Numbered from the stretch's first letter, positions 1-5,118 are shown. The stretch is DNA of 6,033 bases from Phascolarctobacterium_B sp045598345 (GCA_045598345.1 JAZLLX010000011.1:1-6033); one strand, 5' to 3'. Translations and numbers: made by a program. The notes: generated from the letters alone by a model not told the origin.

Positions 1-133
1 ATAATTAGGTTCCAGGTGTGCGGTGTTATACGAACTCTTCCCCGCCCGTAAAGGGGCGGGGGACCGAAAGGCGATGGTAATCGCTTTACAGTGGTGGGGT
101 GAGCAATTACGCTATCGCTAATGGAAAGATAAA

Positions 134-154
134 AACTTAAAACTTAAAATTTAT
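134..154. repeat. Short 7-bp-period array (AACTTAA)
   Basis: Two exact AACTTAA heptamers are followed by AATTTAT in the same 7-bp phase. This is one of about ten such arrays in the intergenic DNA of this window. Confidence 0.5.
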
Positions 155-230
155 GAATGCTTCGCATAATGCAAAAACACCCGTCTGCCCCTGTGTTCCT
201 GTGGGCAGCCACCCTTTTCAATAAGAGGGG

Positions 231-260
231 AAAAAGTTCGCATTAAGCAGACTTTTTTTA
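231..260 (+). terminator. Intrinsic-terminator-like hairpin ending repeat R1
   Basis: AAAAAGT (231-237) pairs with ACTTTTT (251-257), with GC pairs near the loop ATTAA and a T-run to 259. It corresponds in position and loop size to the terminators at 3411 and 3776, but the stem bases differ on both sides (AAAGT/ACTTT instead of AGAGT/ACTCT). It points along the plus strand, away from any visible plus-strand gene. Confidence 0.5.
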
Positions 261-293
261 TTCTAATCAACGGAACATATTACCATAGTTTTT

Positions 294-335
294 AACTTAT
301 AACTTATGACTTATGACTTATGACTTATAACTTTT
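294..335. repeat. Tandem heptamer array RACTTAT
   Basis: Six consecutive heptamers: AACTTAT twice, GACTTAT three times, then AACTTTT. Perfect units in the middle make this the cleanest 7-bp array in the window. It is AT-rich and lies just after the terminator and tail of repeat R1, the same place as the arrays at 3472-3499 and 3830-3864. Confidence 0.8.
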
Positions 336-501
336 AATTTATTTGGACGGTGGAGGGAGCGATTTAGTAGCGACAATGTTTTCTGCGTAATCCGCACCCC
401 CAGTCGCCTTTCCGTGTTCCTTTGGGCGCCAGCCCCCGCAAAGGCGGGGGCAATTTATGTTCCTGTAATTTGTCATATAATCACAGGAGCATTTTACATT
501 C
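336..501. repeat. Second GC-rich repeat fragment with hairpins
   Basis: No coding potential is seen. GCCCCCGC (432-439) pairs with GCGGGGGC (444-451) around a 4-nt loop, but no T-run follows on either strand. TCCTGTAATT (461-470) pairs with AATCACAGGA (479-488) with one mismatch; the mismatch becomes a G-U pair if read from the minus strand, the direction of the purR operon. The motif GTTCCTGTRATT also occurs at about 3051, 3222 and 5225. I see no convincing terminator for the purR operon here. Confidence 0.45.
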
Positions 502-536
502 ATTCTTAATTCTGCATTCTTAATTCTTAATTAAAA
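502..536. repeat. Tandem heptamer array ATTCTTA
   Basis: Five heptads in phase: ATTCTTA, ATTCTGC, ATTCTTA twice, then ATTAAAA. It lies 50 bp past the purR stop codon. Confidence 0.65.
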
Positions 537-558
537 TACGCATTGCAAATTATATTTC

Positions 559-586
559 CCCTGACCCCTAACACCTGACCCCTGAT
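559..586. repeat. Tandem heptamer array CCCTGAC abutting purR
   Basis: Four heptads (CCCTGAC, CCCTAAC, ACCTGAC, CCCTGAT) run directly up to the purR stop codon at 586-588. On the minus strand this reads as a GTCAGGG-type repeat, related to the TCAGGTN arrays at 2931 and 5119, which lie in the opposite orientation. Confidence 0.65.
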
Positions 587-1392
587 TAAATCGGTCTAAT
601 ATCAATTTTATTATTCACTTCATCAATCTTATACAATCTTAAAAGTGCGGTGTAGTTGGAAATTATCTTTTTTGCCGGCTCTGCGGCTTCAATCAAAAAG
701 GCCTTGCCAACCACATTGGCCCCCAGTTCCTCCGCCAGTTTCACCATGCCATGGGCAGTGCCGCCACCCTTCATCAAATCGTCAATAATGAGCACATTTT
801 CTTTGGGATGTAAAGCCCGTTTGGGCATGGCCATGGTCTGAATGGTCTTGGCAGACCCGCTGACATAGTTGATGCTTACAGAACTGCCCTCTGTGACGAA
901 AGAACCGTGTCTTGCCATTACTAATGGAACATTGAAGGCCCTCGCCACCAAAAGTGCCAGAGGAATCCCCCTTGTTTCCACGGTCATAATGCAGTCCGGC
1001 TTCAAGTAATGAAGTTTCTTCATAAAAATTTCCCCCAAGCGGGAAACAATCTGCGGGTCGCAGAGCAAGTCCGTCATATAGATTAAATTGCCGGGCAAAA
1101 TCCTGTCCGGGTTACTCAACTGCTTTGCCACATCCAAAAGAAAATCCTTGTCCTCCTGGTCCGTGCTGTCCGGCACAAACCACACCCCGCCATTGGCGCC
1201 GGGCATGGTTTCCAAATGCCCCATACCAAAATTTTCCATACTGAACTTAATGGCGCTCACATCCTCGCTGAGGGTGGATTTTGCCACATGAAAACGGTCA
1301 CAAAAATATTTATACGGGAAAAGATGATGGGGGTGGTCTATGAAAATCTTGGTCATAGCGATAACCCGCTCAATCCTTTTCATTTTCTCCAT
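586..1392 (-). CDS. purR: Purine operon repressor PurR
   Basis: A 268-residue protein of the Bacillus-type PurR family, which binds upstream of purine biosynthesis and salvage genes and is released by PRPP. An N-terminal winged-helix domain (about 1-75, with RVIAMTKIFIDHPHHLFPYK and the helix FHVAKSTLSEDVSAIK) is followed by a phosphoribosyltransferase-like domain. That domain carries the PRPP-loop motif VLIIDDLMKGGGT (200-212) and ETRGIPLALL (139-148). Length is close to the family norm of about 270-285. The start is chosen at ATG 1392 because GAGG lies six bases upstream; Met4 is an alternative with poorer spacing. It is the last gene of the ispE-gntR-purR run, 12 bp after gntR. In Bacillus purR also follows ispE, but there yabJ, spoVG and glmU come next, whereas here the downstream DNA is only repeats. 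Confidence 0.95.
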   Translation of the reverse strand: MEKMKRIERVIAMTKIFIDHPHHLFPYKYFCDRFHVAKSTLSEDVSAIKFSMENFGMGHLETMPGANGGVWFVPDSTDQEDKDFLLDVAKQLSNPDRILPGNLIYMTDLLCDPQIVSRLGEIFMKKLHYLKPDCIMTVETRGIPLALLVARAFNVPLVMARHGSFVTEGSSVSINYVSGSAKTIQTMAMPKRALHPKENVLIIDDLMKGGGTAHGMVKLAEELGANVVGKAFLIEAAEPAKKIISNYTALLRLYKIDEVNNKIDIRPI

Positions 1393-1404
1393 AACAAACC
1401 TCGC

Positions 1405-2079
1405 TTATTTCCGGCTCAAACTCTCCATCAAAGTTTTTTCGGCGTTTTCAATATGAACACGGGCGGCATTGGCTGCGGTCTCCGGGTCACGGCTGGCAAT
1501 GGCATCCAACAAAGCCCTGTGCTCCTTCAACATATCCTGCAAACGCCCCGGCTGGAACATAGAGCGGCCACGGATATTGGTCAGCTGGTCACGGAGATTG
1601 CTGATGATTCCCAGCAACCGCTCATTGCGGGCGGCCCGGTAAAGCACATCGTGGAACACGGAGTCGCAGGCCACAATTTTTTGCATATCCATTTTCTTGC
1701 TGTATTCGCCCGTGAGCAGCAGTTGCCTGTCCATTTCCTCCAGTTCCGCCGGTTCAATCCGCTCCGCAGCCAAACTGGCGGCCAACATATCCAGGGAAAT
1801 ACGGATTTCATAAATCTCCGTAATATCTTTTAAAGAAATATCCGCCACATAGGTGCCACGGCGGGGAATCATTACCACAAAACCCTCCATCTCCAGTTTG
1901 CGGATGGCTTCCCGGACGGGGGTGCGGCTGATGCCCAAATCTTCTGCCAGCTGAATTTCCATAAGCCGTTCGCCGGGACGCATCCTGCCGGTGGTAATGG
2001 CATTGCGGATAGTGTTGCAAATGGCTTCCCGCAAAGGTTCCTTAGTGTTCAAATCAATGGGCTCCAATCTTCCTACCAT
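1405..2079 (-). CDS. GntR-family transcriptional regulator, FCD (FadR) subfamily
   Basis: A 224-residue cytoplasmic DNA-binding regulator. Residues 13-80 form the GntR winged helix: EPLREAICNTIRNAITTGRM, then LAEDLGISRTPVREAIRKLE as the recognition region, then the wing GFVVMIPRRGTYV. Residues about 83-215 are an all-helical FCD ligand domain. Its expected metal/ligand residues are visible as D139 and H143 in DSVFHDVL, H187 in KEHRALLDAI and H209 in ARVHIENA. The ATG overlaps the ispE stop by seven bases and its ribosome site (AAAGGATGAG) lies inside the ispE end, so translation is probably coupled. The FCD class usually senses small carboxylic acids, but the effector cannot be read from sequence. 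It lies between ispE and purR, so it may control this operon or a distant target. I do not recognise a named orthologue. Confidence 0.92.
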   Translation of the reverse strand: MVGRLEPIDLNTKEPLREAICNTIRNAITTGRMRPGERLMEIQLAEDLGISRTPVREAIRKLEMEGFVVMIPRRGTYVADISLKDITEIYEIRISLDMLAASLAAERIEPAELEEMDRQLLLTGEYSKKMDMQKIVACDSVFHDVLYRAARNERLLGIISNLRDQLTNIRGRSMFQPGRLQDMLKEHRALLDAIASRDPETAANAARVHIENAEKTLMESLSRK

Positions 2080-2885
2080 AATCTCATCCTTTCCGAAAAG
2101 CGTGTCAGACGCATTTCCACATCAAATTTGTTCCAAACATCCATAATCTTTGCGGCCTCTTCCATAGAGTTGCAGAGGGCATACATGGTGGGGCCGGAAC
2201 CGCTCATAAGCACAATTTCCGTCCCCGCAGTTTGGGCGGCCTGTTTCATATTTTTCAACACAGGATGGGCGGGGAACACCGCCAGTTCCAAGGTATTCCC
2301 CAAATCTTCCTGTTCAATATTTTTTGGCAATTTGTCAAATTCGGCATAGGCCCATTTGGTACTGATGGCAAGATTTTTGGGCTTTGCCAGCACCACAATG
2401 GTATTGACGGCATCGTTGTAGTGATTCAAAATTTCGCCCCGGCCCCTGGCTCTGGCGGTACCACCCTGAATAAGGAAAGGAATATCGCTGCCCAGTTCGG
2501 CGCCAATTTCTTCCAATTTCTCAAAACTGTAATTCAAGTTCCACAAATGGTTACAGCCACGGAGGGTGGCGGCGGCATCGCTGCTGCCTCCGGCAAGCCC
2601 GGCGGCGGCAAAAATTTCCTTGTGCAGGACGATTTTTACACCCTGGGAAACGCCTGCCCTGCGGCGTAAAAGATCCGCCGCCCGCCAGACCAAATTGTCA
2701 CGGTTATTCAATTCCGAACAATCACAGTCCAACTCAATCAGATTGTGGGCAGTTTTGTAGAAGTGCAAAGTGTCATGCCAGTCCAAAGTTTGCATAAGCA
2801 TATCCACTTCGTGATAGCCGTCCTTGCGTAACCCCAAAATATGCAACTGTAAATTTATCTTTGCATAAGCGTTCTCTATAATCAT
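2073..2885 (-). CDS. ispE: 4-diphosphocytidyl-2-C-methyl-D-erythritol kinase
   Basis: A 270-residue GHMP kinase that phosphorylates CDP-ME with ATP in the MEP pathway to isopentenyl diphosphate. Diagnostic parts are in order. AYAKINLQLHILG (6-18) holds the catalytic Lys9. DGYHEV (22-27) holds the substrate-contact His25. The glycine-rich ATP loop is AAGLAGGSSDAAATL (94-108). LGSDIPFLIQGGTARARGRG (131-150) has the catalytic Asp134. The C-terminal GHMP motif is MSGSGPT (227-233). It is slightly shorter than the usual 280-290. The start is fixed by the conserved N-terminus NAYAKINL. No Shine-Dalgarno is visible upstream, and the predicted -10 box ends only six bases before the ATG. First gene of the minus-strand operon. 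Confidence 0.97.
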   Translation of the reverse strand: MIIENAYAKINLQLHILGLRKDGYHEVDMLMQTLDWHDTLHFYKTAHNLIELDCDCSELNNRDNLVWRAADLLRRRAGVSQGVKIVLHKEIFAAAGLAGGSSDAAATLRGCNHLWNLNYSFEKLEEIGAELGSDIPFLIQGGTARARGRGEILNHYNDAVNTIVVLAKPKNLAISTKWAYAEFDKLPKNIEQEDLGNTLELAVFPAHPVLKNMKQAAQTAGTEIVLMSGSGPTMYALCNSMEEAAKIMDVWNKFDVEMRLTRFSERMRLW

Positions 2886-2891
2886 AATATT

Positions 2892-2920
2892 ATTTTAGCA
2901 CATTGCCAAACATTCGGCAA
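2892..2920 (-). promoter_or_regulatory. Predicted ispE operon promoter, possibly giving a leaderless mRNA
   Basis: On the minus strand TTGCCG (2920-2915) is followed after exactly 17 bases by TAAAAT (2897-2892). Six bases (AATATT) then separate the -10 from the ATG of ispE. The usual start point would be at or next to the A of the ATG. No other sigma-70-like pair is obvious between 2886 and 2960. Confidence 0.6.
2903..2920. promoter_or_regulatory. 18-bp quasi-palindrome over the ispE -35 box (candidate operator)
   Basis: Read on the minus strand, TTGCCGAATGTTTGGCAA matches its own reverse complement at 14 of 18 positions, and every mismatch is a transition. It covers the -35 box and the adjacent spacer. 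The CCGAA core resembles half of a PurR box (consensus around CCGAAC), but the usual pair of boxes about 16 bp apart is absent. The operon encodes two DNA-binding proteins, PurR and GntR, and either could bind. On the plus strand the same inverted repeat is followed by eight Ts, so a weak plus-strand terminator is an alternative. Confidence 0.4.
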
Positions 2921-2930
2921 TTTTTTTTAT

Positions 2931-3042
2931 TCAGGTTCCAGCTTTCAGGTGTCAGGTATCAGGTTAGAGGATAAAGGAATTAGGAATCAGAATTTAGGGG
3001 AAGAATATAATGCGTAATTCGTAATTCGCAATGCGTAATTAT
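2931..3042. repeat. Long 7-bp-phased array (TCAGGTN passing into TAATKCG)
   Basis: Sixteen consecutive heptads keep one phase for 112 bp. The first five are TCAGGTT, CCAGCTT, TCAGGTG, TCAGGTA and TCAGGTT. Degenerate units follow (AGAGGAT, AAAGGAA, TTAGGAA), and then TAATGCG, TAATTCG twice, CAATGCG and TAATTAT. The related array at 5119-5216 keeps the same order but lacks two of the heptads (14 bp) in the middle. Confidence 0.7.
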
Positions 3043-3086
3043 GGTAAAGTGTTCCTGTGATTATAGCAGGGAGGTTGGCATTGAGA

Positions 3087-3395
3087 GAACCCTCGTCCGC
3101 CCCTAAAGGGGCGGGGGACCGACACAGTTTCTAAGGTCGGTGGTGGGGTGAGCAATTACGCTGTCGCTTTGTCTTGGAATAAATGTCAAAGAACAAAGAA
3201 TAAAGAACAAATATTGTAAAGTGTTCCTGTGATTATAGCAGGGAGGTTGGCATTGTACAAACTTAAGGCCCCTTGGTGAAGGGGCTGGCAGCGATAGGAA
3301 CATAGGTGGCTGACTGAGGATTGGGAACTTCGCACTATGCGAAAGTACCGCTTTAATCGCCACCCTCAGTCAGTTGCTACGCAACTGCCAGCCCC
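3087..3395. repeat. Composite intergenic repeat, left copy of the direct repeat flanking fic
   Basis: About 309 bp align without gaps to 5269-5577 at a constant offset of 2182 bp, with about a dozen mismatches by eye. It holds in order: a hairpin CCGCCCC/GGGGCGG (3097-3114, loop TAAA); a hairpin ACCGAC/GTCGGT (3118-3141); the 23-nt box at 3140-3162; a heptad array AAAGAAC, AAAGAAT, AAAGAAC, AAATATT (3188-3215); and a large inverted repeat, GGGGCTGGCAG (3281-3291) with CTGCCAGCCCC (3385-3395), enclosing CTGACTGAGG (3310-3319) with CCTCAGTCAG (3364-3373). Short hairpins TTCGCA/TGCGAA (3329-3343) and CAGTTGC/GCAACTG (3371-3387) lie inside. No transposase or credible protein is present. The nested inverted repeats recall a MITE-like non-autonomous element, but no target duplication was identified. 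Confidence 0.75.
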
Positions 3396-3410
3396 CTGTA
3401 AGGGGGCACA

Positions 3411-3443
3411 AGAGTTCGCATTCAGCGGACTCTTTTTATTTTA
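3411..3443 (+). terminator. Intrinsic terminator at the end of repeat unit 1
   Basis: AGAGTTCGC (3411-3419) pairs with GCGGACTCT (3425-3433), nine pairs including one T-G, around loop ATTCA. TTTTATTTT follows. The T-run lies only on the plus-strand side. No plus-strand gene ends here, so it would stop transcripts arising in the repeat itself or antisense to the ispE operon, before the fic promoter. Confidence 0.65.
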
Positions 3444-3471
3444 ATCAAAGAAACATATTACCATAGTTTTT

Positions 3472-3499
3472 CACTTTTAACTTATAACTTCAAATTTGT
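3472..3499. repeat. AT-rich heptamer array after terminator 1
   Basis: Four heptads in phase: CACTTTT, AACTTAT, AACTTCA, AATTTGT. Same setting as 294-335 and 3830-3864: terminator, a tail ending TTACCATA, then heptads. Confidence 0.5.
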
Positions 3500-3775
3500 T
3501 TTGGGTGGTGGGGTGAGCAATTACGCTGACGCTTTGTCTTGGAATAAATGTCAAAGAACAAAGAATAAAGAACAAATATTGTAAAGTGTTCCGGTGATTA
3601 GAGTAGGGGAGTTGGCATTGTGCGAATTCTCGTCCGCCCCTGGAGGGGCGGGGGTATCCAAAAAGCAGAATTGCTTTTTGGGTGGTGGGGTGGCGACTGC
3701 ATAGCGAAAGTACCGCTTTAATCGCCACCCTCAGTCAGTTGCTACGCAACTGCCAGCCCCCTCTAAGGGGGCACA

Positions 3776-3808
3776 AGAGTTCGCATAAAGTGGACTCTTT
3801 TTATTTTA
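3776..3808 (+). terminator. Intrinsic terminator at the end of repeat unit 2
   Basis: AGAGTTCGC (3776-3784) pairs with GTGGACTCT (3790-3798) around loop ATAAA. A T-rich tail follows. The base change relative to the 3411 copy (GCG to GTG) keeps pairing through a G-T wobble. Loop bases differ but loop length is the same. Confidence 0.65.
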
Positions 3809-3829
3809 ATCAAAGAAACATATTACCAT

Positions 3830-3864
3830 AACTTTAAGTTTTAAGCTTTTAACTTTTAATTTCT
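3830..3864. repeat. AT-rich heptamer array after terminator 2
   Basis: Five heptads in phase: AACTTTA, AGTTTTA, AGCTTTT, AACTTTT, AATTTCT. Between this array and the fic promoter (3865-3914) I see no further feature. Confidence 0.55.
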
Positions 3865-3914
3865 TTGATGTTCTCGGAAATGTTTATTATTTTGCGTTTT
3901 TTAAAGGTATCAGC

Positions 3915-3943
3915 TTGACATAGTGATGTGATGATGGTATTAT
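3915..3943 (+). promoter_or_regulatory. Strong sigma-70-type promoter for fic
   Basis: TTGACA (3915-3920), a 17-bp spacer and TATTAT (3938-3943) give a near-consensus promoter. Transcription would start near 3950 with a leader of about 48 nt to the fic ATG. It lies downstream of both plus-strand terminators. Confidence 0.8.
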
Positions 3944-3952
3944 GATGATACC
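3936..3952. promoter_or_regulatory. Inverted repeat over the fic -10 box (candidate operator)
   Basis: GGTAT (3936-3940) and ATACC (3948-3952) form a perfect inverted repeat with a 7-bp spacer that spans the -10 box and start point. A repressor bound here would block the promoter. No regulator gene is adjacent; autoregulation through the winged-helix C-terminus of Fic is one possibility. Confidence 0.4.
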
Positions 3953-3997
3953 GTTATTTTTTTAGAAAATTTAAATGTGTTGTTAGTGGGGTTAGAG

Positions 3998-4723
3998 ATG
4001 TTTAATAAAAATGTTGCTTATAATGAATTGCCGTTTTTGCCGCCCAAAGGTGATTTGGAAACCAAAAAAGTTCTTAAAAAAGTGGGGAATGTTAAAGCGG
4101 CTTTGGCGGAGTTAAAAGGGTGGATGCTTACGCAACCGAACCCTATGCTTTTGTTGGAAACTTTGACTTTGCAGGAAGCGAAAGCGTCAAGTGAAATTGA
4201 AAATATAGTCACTACTAATGATGAAATTTATCAGGCCTTTATATCTCCCGTGACGGCAAAATATTCTCCTGCGGTAAAAGAGGTGTTGCACTATAAAGAT
4301 GCTTTGTGGTCTGTGTATCCGAAAATTGCTGACGGATATCCGCTGACTATAAATGTTATGATTGATTTGTTCCGTATTGTTAAGGAACGTACGGACGGGA
4401 TTCGCCGTTTGCCGGGGACGAGATTGGTAAATAAATATAAAGGTACTGTTTATACTCCGCCGGACAGTTATGAAAAAATTATGCAGTGTTTGGAAAATTT
4501 AGAAAATTACATTAATGCGGATGATGATGTGGAACCTTTGATTAAAATGGCGGTTATGCATTATCAGTTTGAATGTATCCACCCTTTTCCGGACGGTAAT
4601 GGCCGTGTCGGCAGATTGCTTAATGTTTTGTATCTGGTGAAAAATAAGTTTATTGATTTTCCGATTCTTTATTTGTCCCGTTATATTATGGAACATAAAA
4701 AGATTATTACCTTAGTTTGCTGA
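3998..4723 (+). CDS. Fic family protein, N-terminal catalytic part (truncated by frameshift)
   Basis: Fic proteins usually transfer AMP from ATP to a hydroxyl of a target protein. Counting from ATG 3998, residues 1-43 look like a Fic_N leader (MFNKNVAYNELPFLPPKGDL). SSEIEN (64-69) fits the inhibitory-helix pattern [S/T]xxxE[G/N], with S64, E68 and N69, placing it in the autoinhibited class with the helix N-terminal to the core. HPFPDGNGRVGR (195-206) is the complete catalytic motif, with His195 and the phosphate-binding DGNGR. ATG 3998 is preferred over GTG 3977 because GGGG lies six bases upstream and homologues start at about this point. The reading frame ends at 4723, 21 codons after RYIMEH breaks off, because one base is missing in the A-run at 4697-4701. 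Codons are richer in A/T at third positions than in the ispE operon, suggesting separate ancestry. The catalytic core is whole, so activity is possible. Confidence 0.88.
   Translation: MFNKNVAYNELPFLPPKGDLETKKVLKKVGNVKAALAELKGWMLTQPNPMLLLETLTLQEAKASSEIENIVTTNDEIYQAFISPVTAKYSPAVKEVLHYKDALWSVYPKIADGYPLTINVMIDLFRIVKERTDGIRRLPGTRLVNKYKGTVYTPPDSYEKIMQCLENLENYINADDDVEPLIKMAVMHYQFECIHPFPDGNGRVGRLLNVLYLVKNKFIDFPILYLSRYIMEHKKIITLVC
4697..4723 (+). other. Frameshift site within fic
   Basis: The first frame reads CAT AAA AAG ATT and then stops at TGA 4721-4723. Going back one base at the A-run (AAAAA, 4697-4701) gives HKK followed by DYYLSLLKVTETGNWEDW, exactly the sequence expected in intact Fic proteins. 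The second frame is open only from 4699 (TAA at 4696-4698), so the shift must fall within 4699-4723. The restored protein would be 361 residues. A lost A, a sequencing error or ribosomal slippage on AAAAAG would all explain it; a lost A is simplest. Confidence 0.85.
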
Positions 4724-5082
4724 AAGTTACGGAAACGGGGAATTGGGAGGACTGGATTTTATATATGCTTGATGCTGTTGAAGTGACGGCTAAAGATACT
4801 TTAGATATGGTGCAAAAAATATATTTTGCGTGGGATGAGTGTGCCAAACGGGTGAAAAGGGATTTGCCGGGGATTTATTCAGCAGAATTGATAGGGGTAA
4901 TTTTTGAAAGACCATATTGCAAGATCAATTTTCTTGTTGAGCGTGGCCTTGCCAAGCCGCAGACGGCATCAAAGTATTTGCGTGCCTTGAAAGATTATGG
5001 GGTTTTAGGGTGTGTTTCTGCGGGAAGAGAGAAGTATTATATAAATGACGTTCTTTTGAATATTATTAAGAATGTGAATTAG
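4717..5082 (+). pseudogene. Fic family protein, detached C-terminal part with winged helix
   Basis: This is the continuation of the same fic gene in the -1 frame. It opens with the conserved VTETGNWEDWILYMLDAVEV stretch that follows the Fic core. A helical linker follows (KDTLDMVQKIYFAWDECAKR), and then a C-terminal winged-helix domain with FLVERGLAKPQTASKYLRAL as the likely helix-turn-helix and GREKYYINDVLLNII as the wing and end. The first possible start is TTG 4717, without a ribosome site, so independent translation is unlikely. Stop TAG at 5080-5082. No terminator is seen after it; repeat DNA begins about 30 bp downstream. Treated as a fragment of a broken gene unless the frameshift is a read error or is recoded. 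Confidence 0.8.
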
Positions 5083-5118
5083 GGTTTAATTAAGAATGAA
5101 GGTGGGATGTTCAGGGGA

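Larger units (their letters stand above)
1..290. repeat. Intergenic composite repeat, copy R1
   Basis: No gene is visible here. Several blocks recur elsewhere in the window. The heptad-phased lead (5-32) resembles 5242-5269. A GC-rich hairpin (CCCGCCC 41-47 with GGGCGGG 54-60) is followed by a second hairpin (67-87). A 23-nt box starting GTGGTGGGG (91-113) is identical at 3140-3162, 3505-3527 and 5322-5344. A terminator-like hairpin (231-259) is followed by a tail (ATTCTAATCAACGGAACATA, then TTACCATAG) that matches the tails at 3434 and 3799. CTGCCC...GGGCAG (185-207) can form another small hairpin. This copy is more diverged than the others. It is probably a member of a dispersed, non-coding intergenic repeat family; the family name is unknown to me. 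Confidence 0.7.
3140..3829. repeat. Tandem pair of 365-bp repeat units
   Basis: Positions 3140-3255 match 3505-3620, and 3339-3464 match 3704-3829, both at an offset of exactly 365. The middle parts (3256-3338 and 3621-3703, 83 bp each) are unrelated. In unit 1 the middle holds the GGGGCTGGCAG arm of the large inverted repeat. In unit 2 it holds the GC hairpin (CCGCCCC 3634-3640 with GGGGCGG 3645-3651) and a ten-bp hairpin CCAAAAAGCA/TGCTTTTTGG (3658-3681). Each unit carries its own AAAGAAY heptad array (3188-3215, 3553-3580) and ends in a terminator-like hairpin and an AT-rich heptad array. Confidence 0.75.

Noticed and set aside
294..335. Heptamer array as a CRISPR array or iteron origin
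   Set aside because: Units are directly adjacent with no spacers, no cas genes are present, and no replication initiator gene or DnaA boxes are visible nearby.
432..451. GC-rich hairpin as terminator of the purR operon
   Set aside because: Strong 8-bp stem, but no T-run on the minus-strand side and 135 bp beyond the stop; it looks like one more repeat hairpin.
1216..1833. Plus-strand 205-codon frame opposite purR and gntR
   Set aside because: Antisense to two well-identified genes, no ribosome site and no recognisable domain.
2232..2669. Plus-strand 145-codon frame opposite ispE
   Set aside because: Shadow of the glycine/alanine-rich ispE sequence; no independent evidence.
3103..3363. Minus-strand 86-codon reading frame
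   Set aside because: It lies wholly inside the composite repeat, and its near-copies at 3477-3728 and 5285-5485 share the same runs only because the DNA is repeated. No ribosome site and no protein-like composition.
3477..3728. Minus-strand 83-codon reading frame
   Set aside because: Runs through hairpins, a heptad array and the second 365-bp unit; a product of repeat DNA rather than a gene.
4691..4723. Programmed -1 frameshift like dnaX in fic
   Set aside because: The site is T AAA AAG, not the full A AAA AAG heptamer, and no upstream Shine-Dalgarno-like element or downstream stem-loop is evident; a lost A is the simpler reading.
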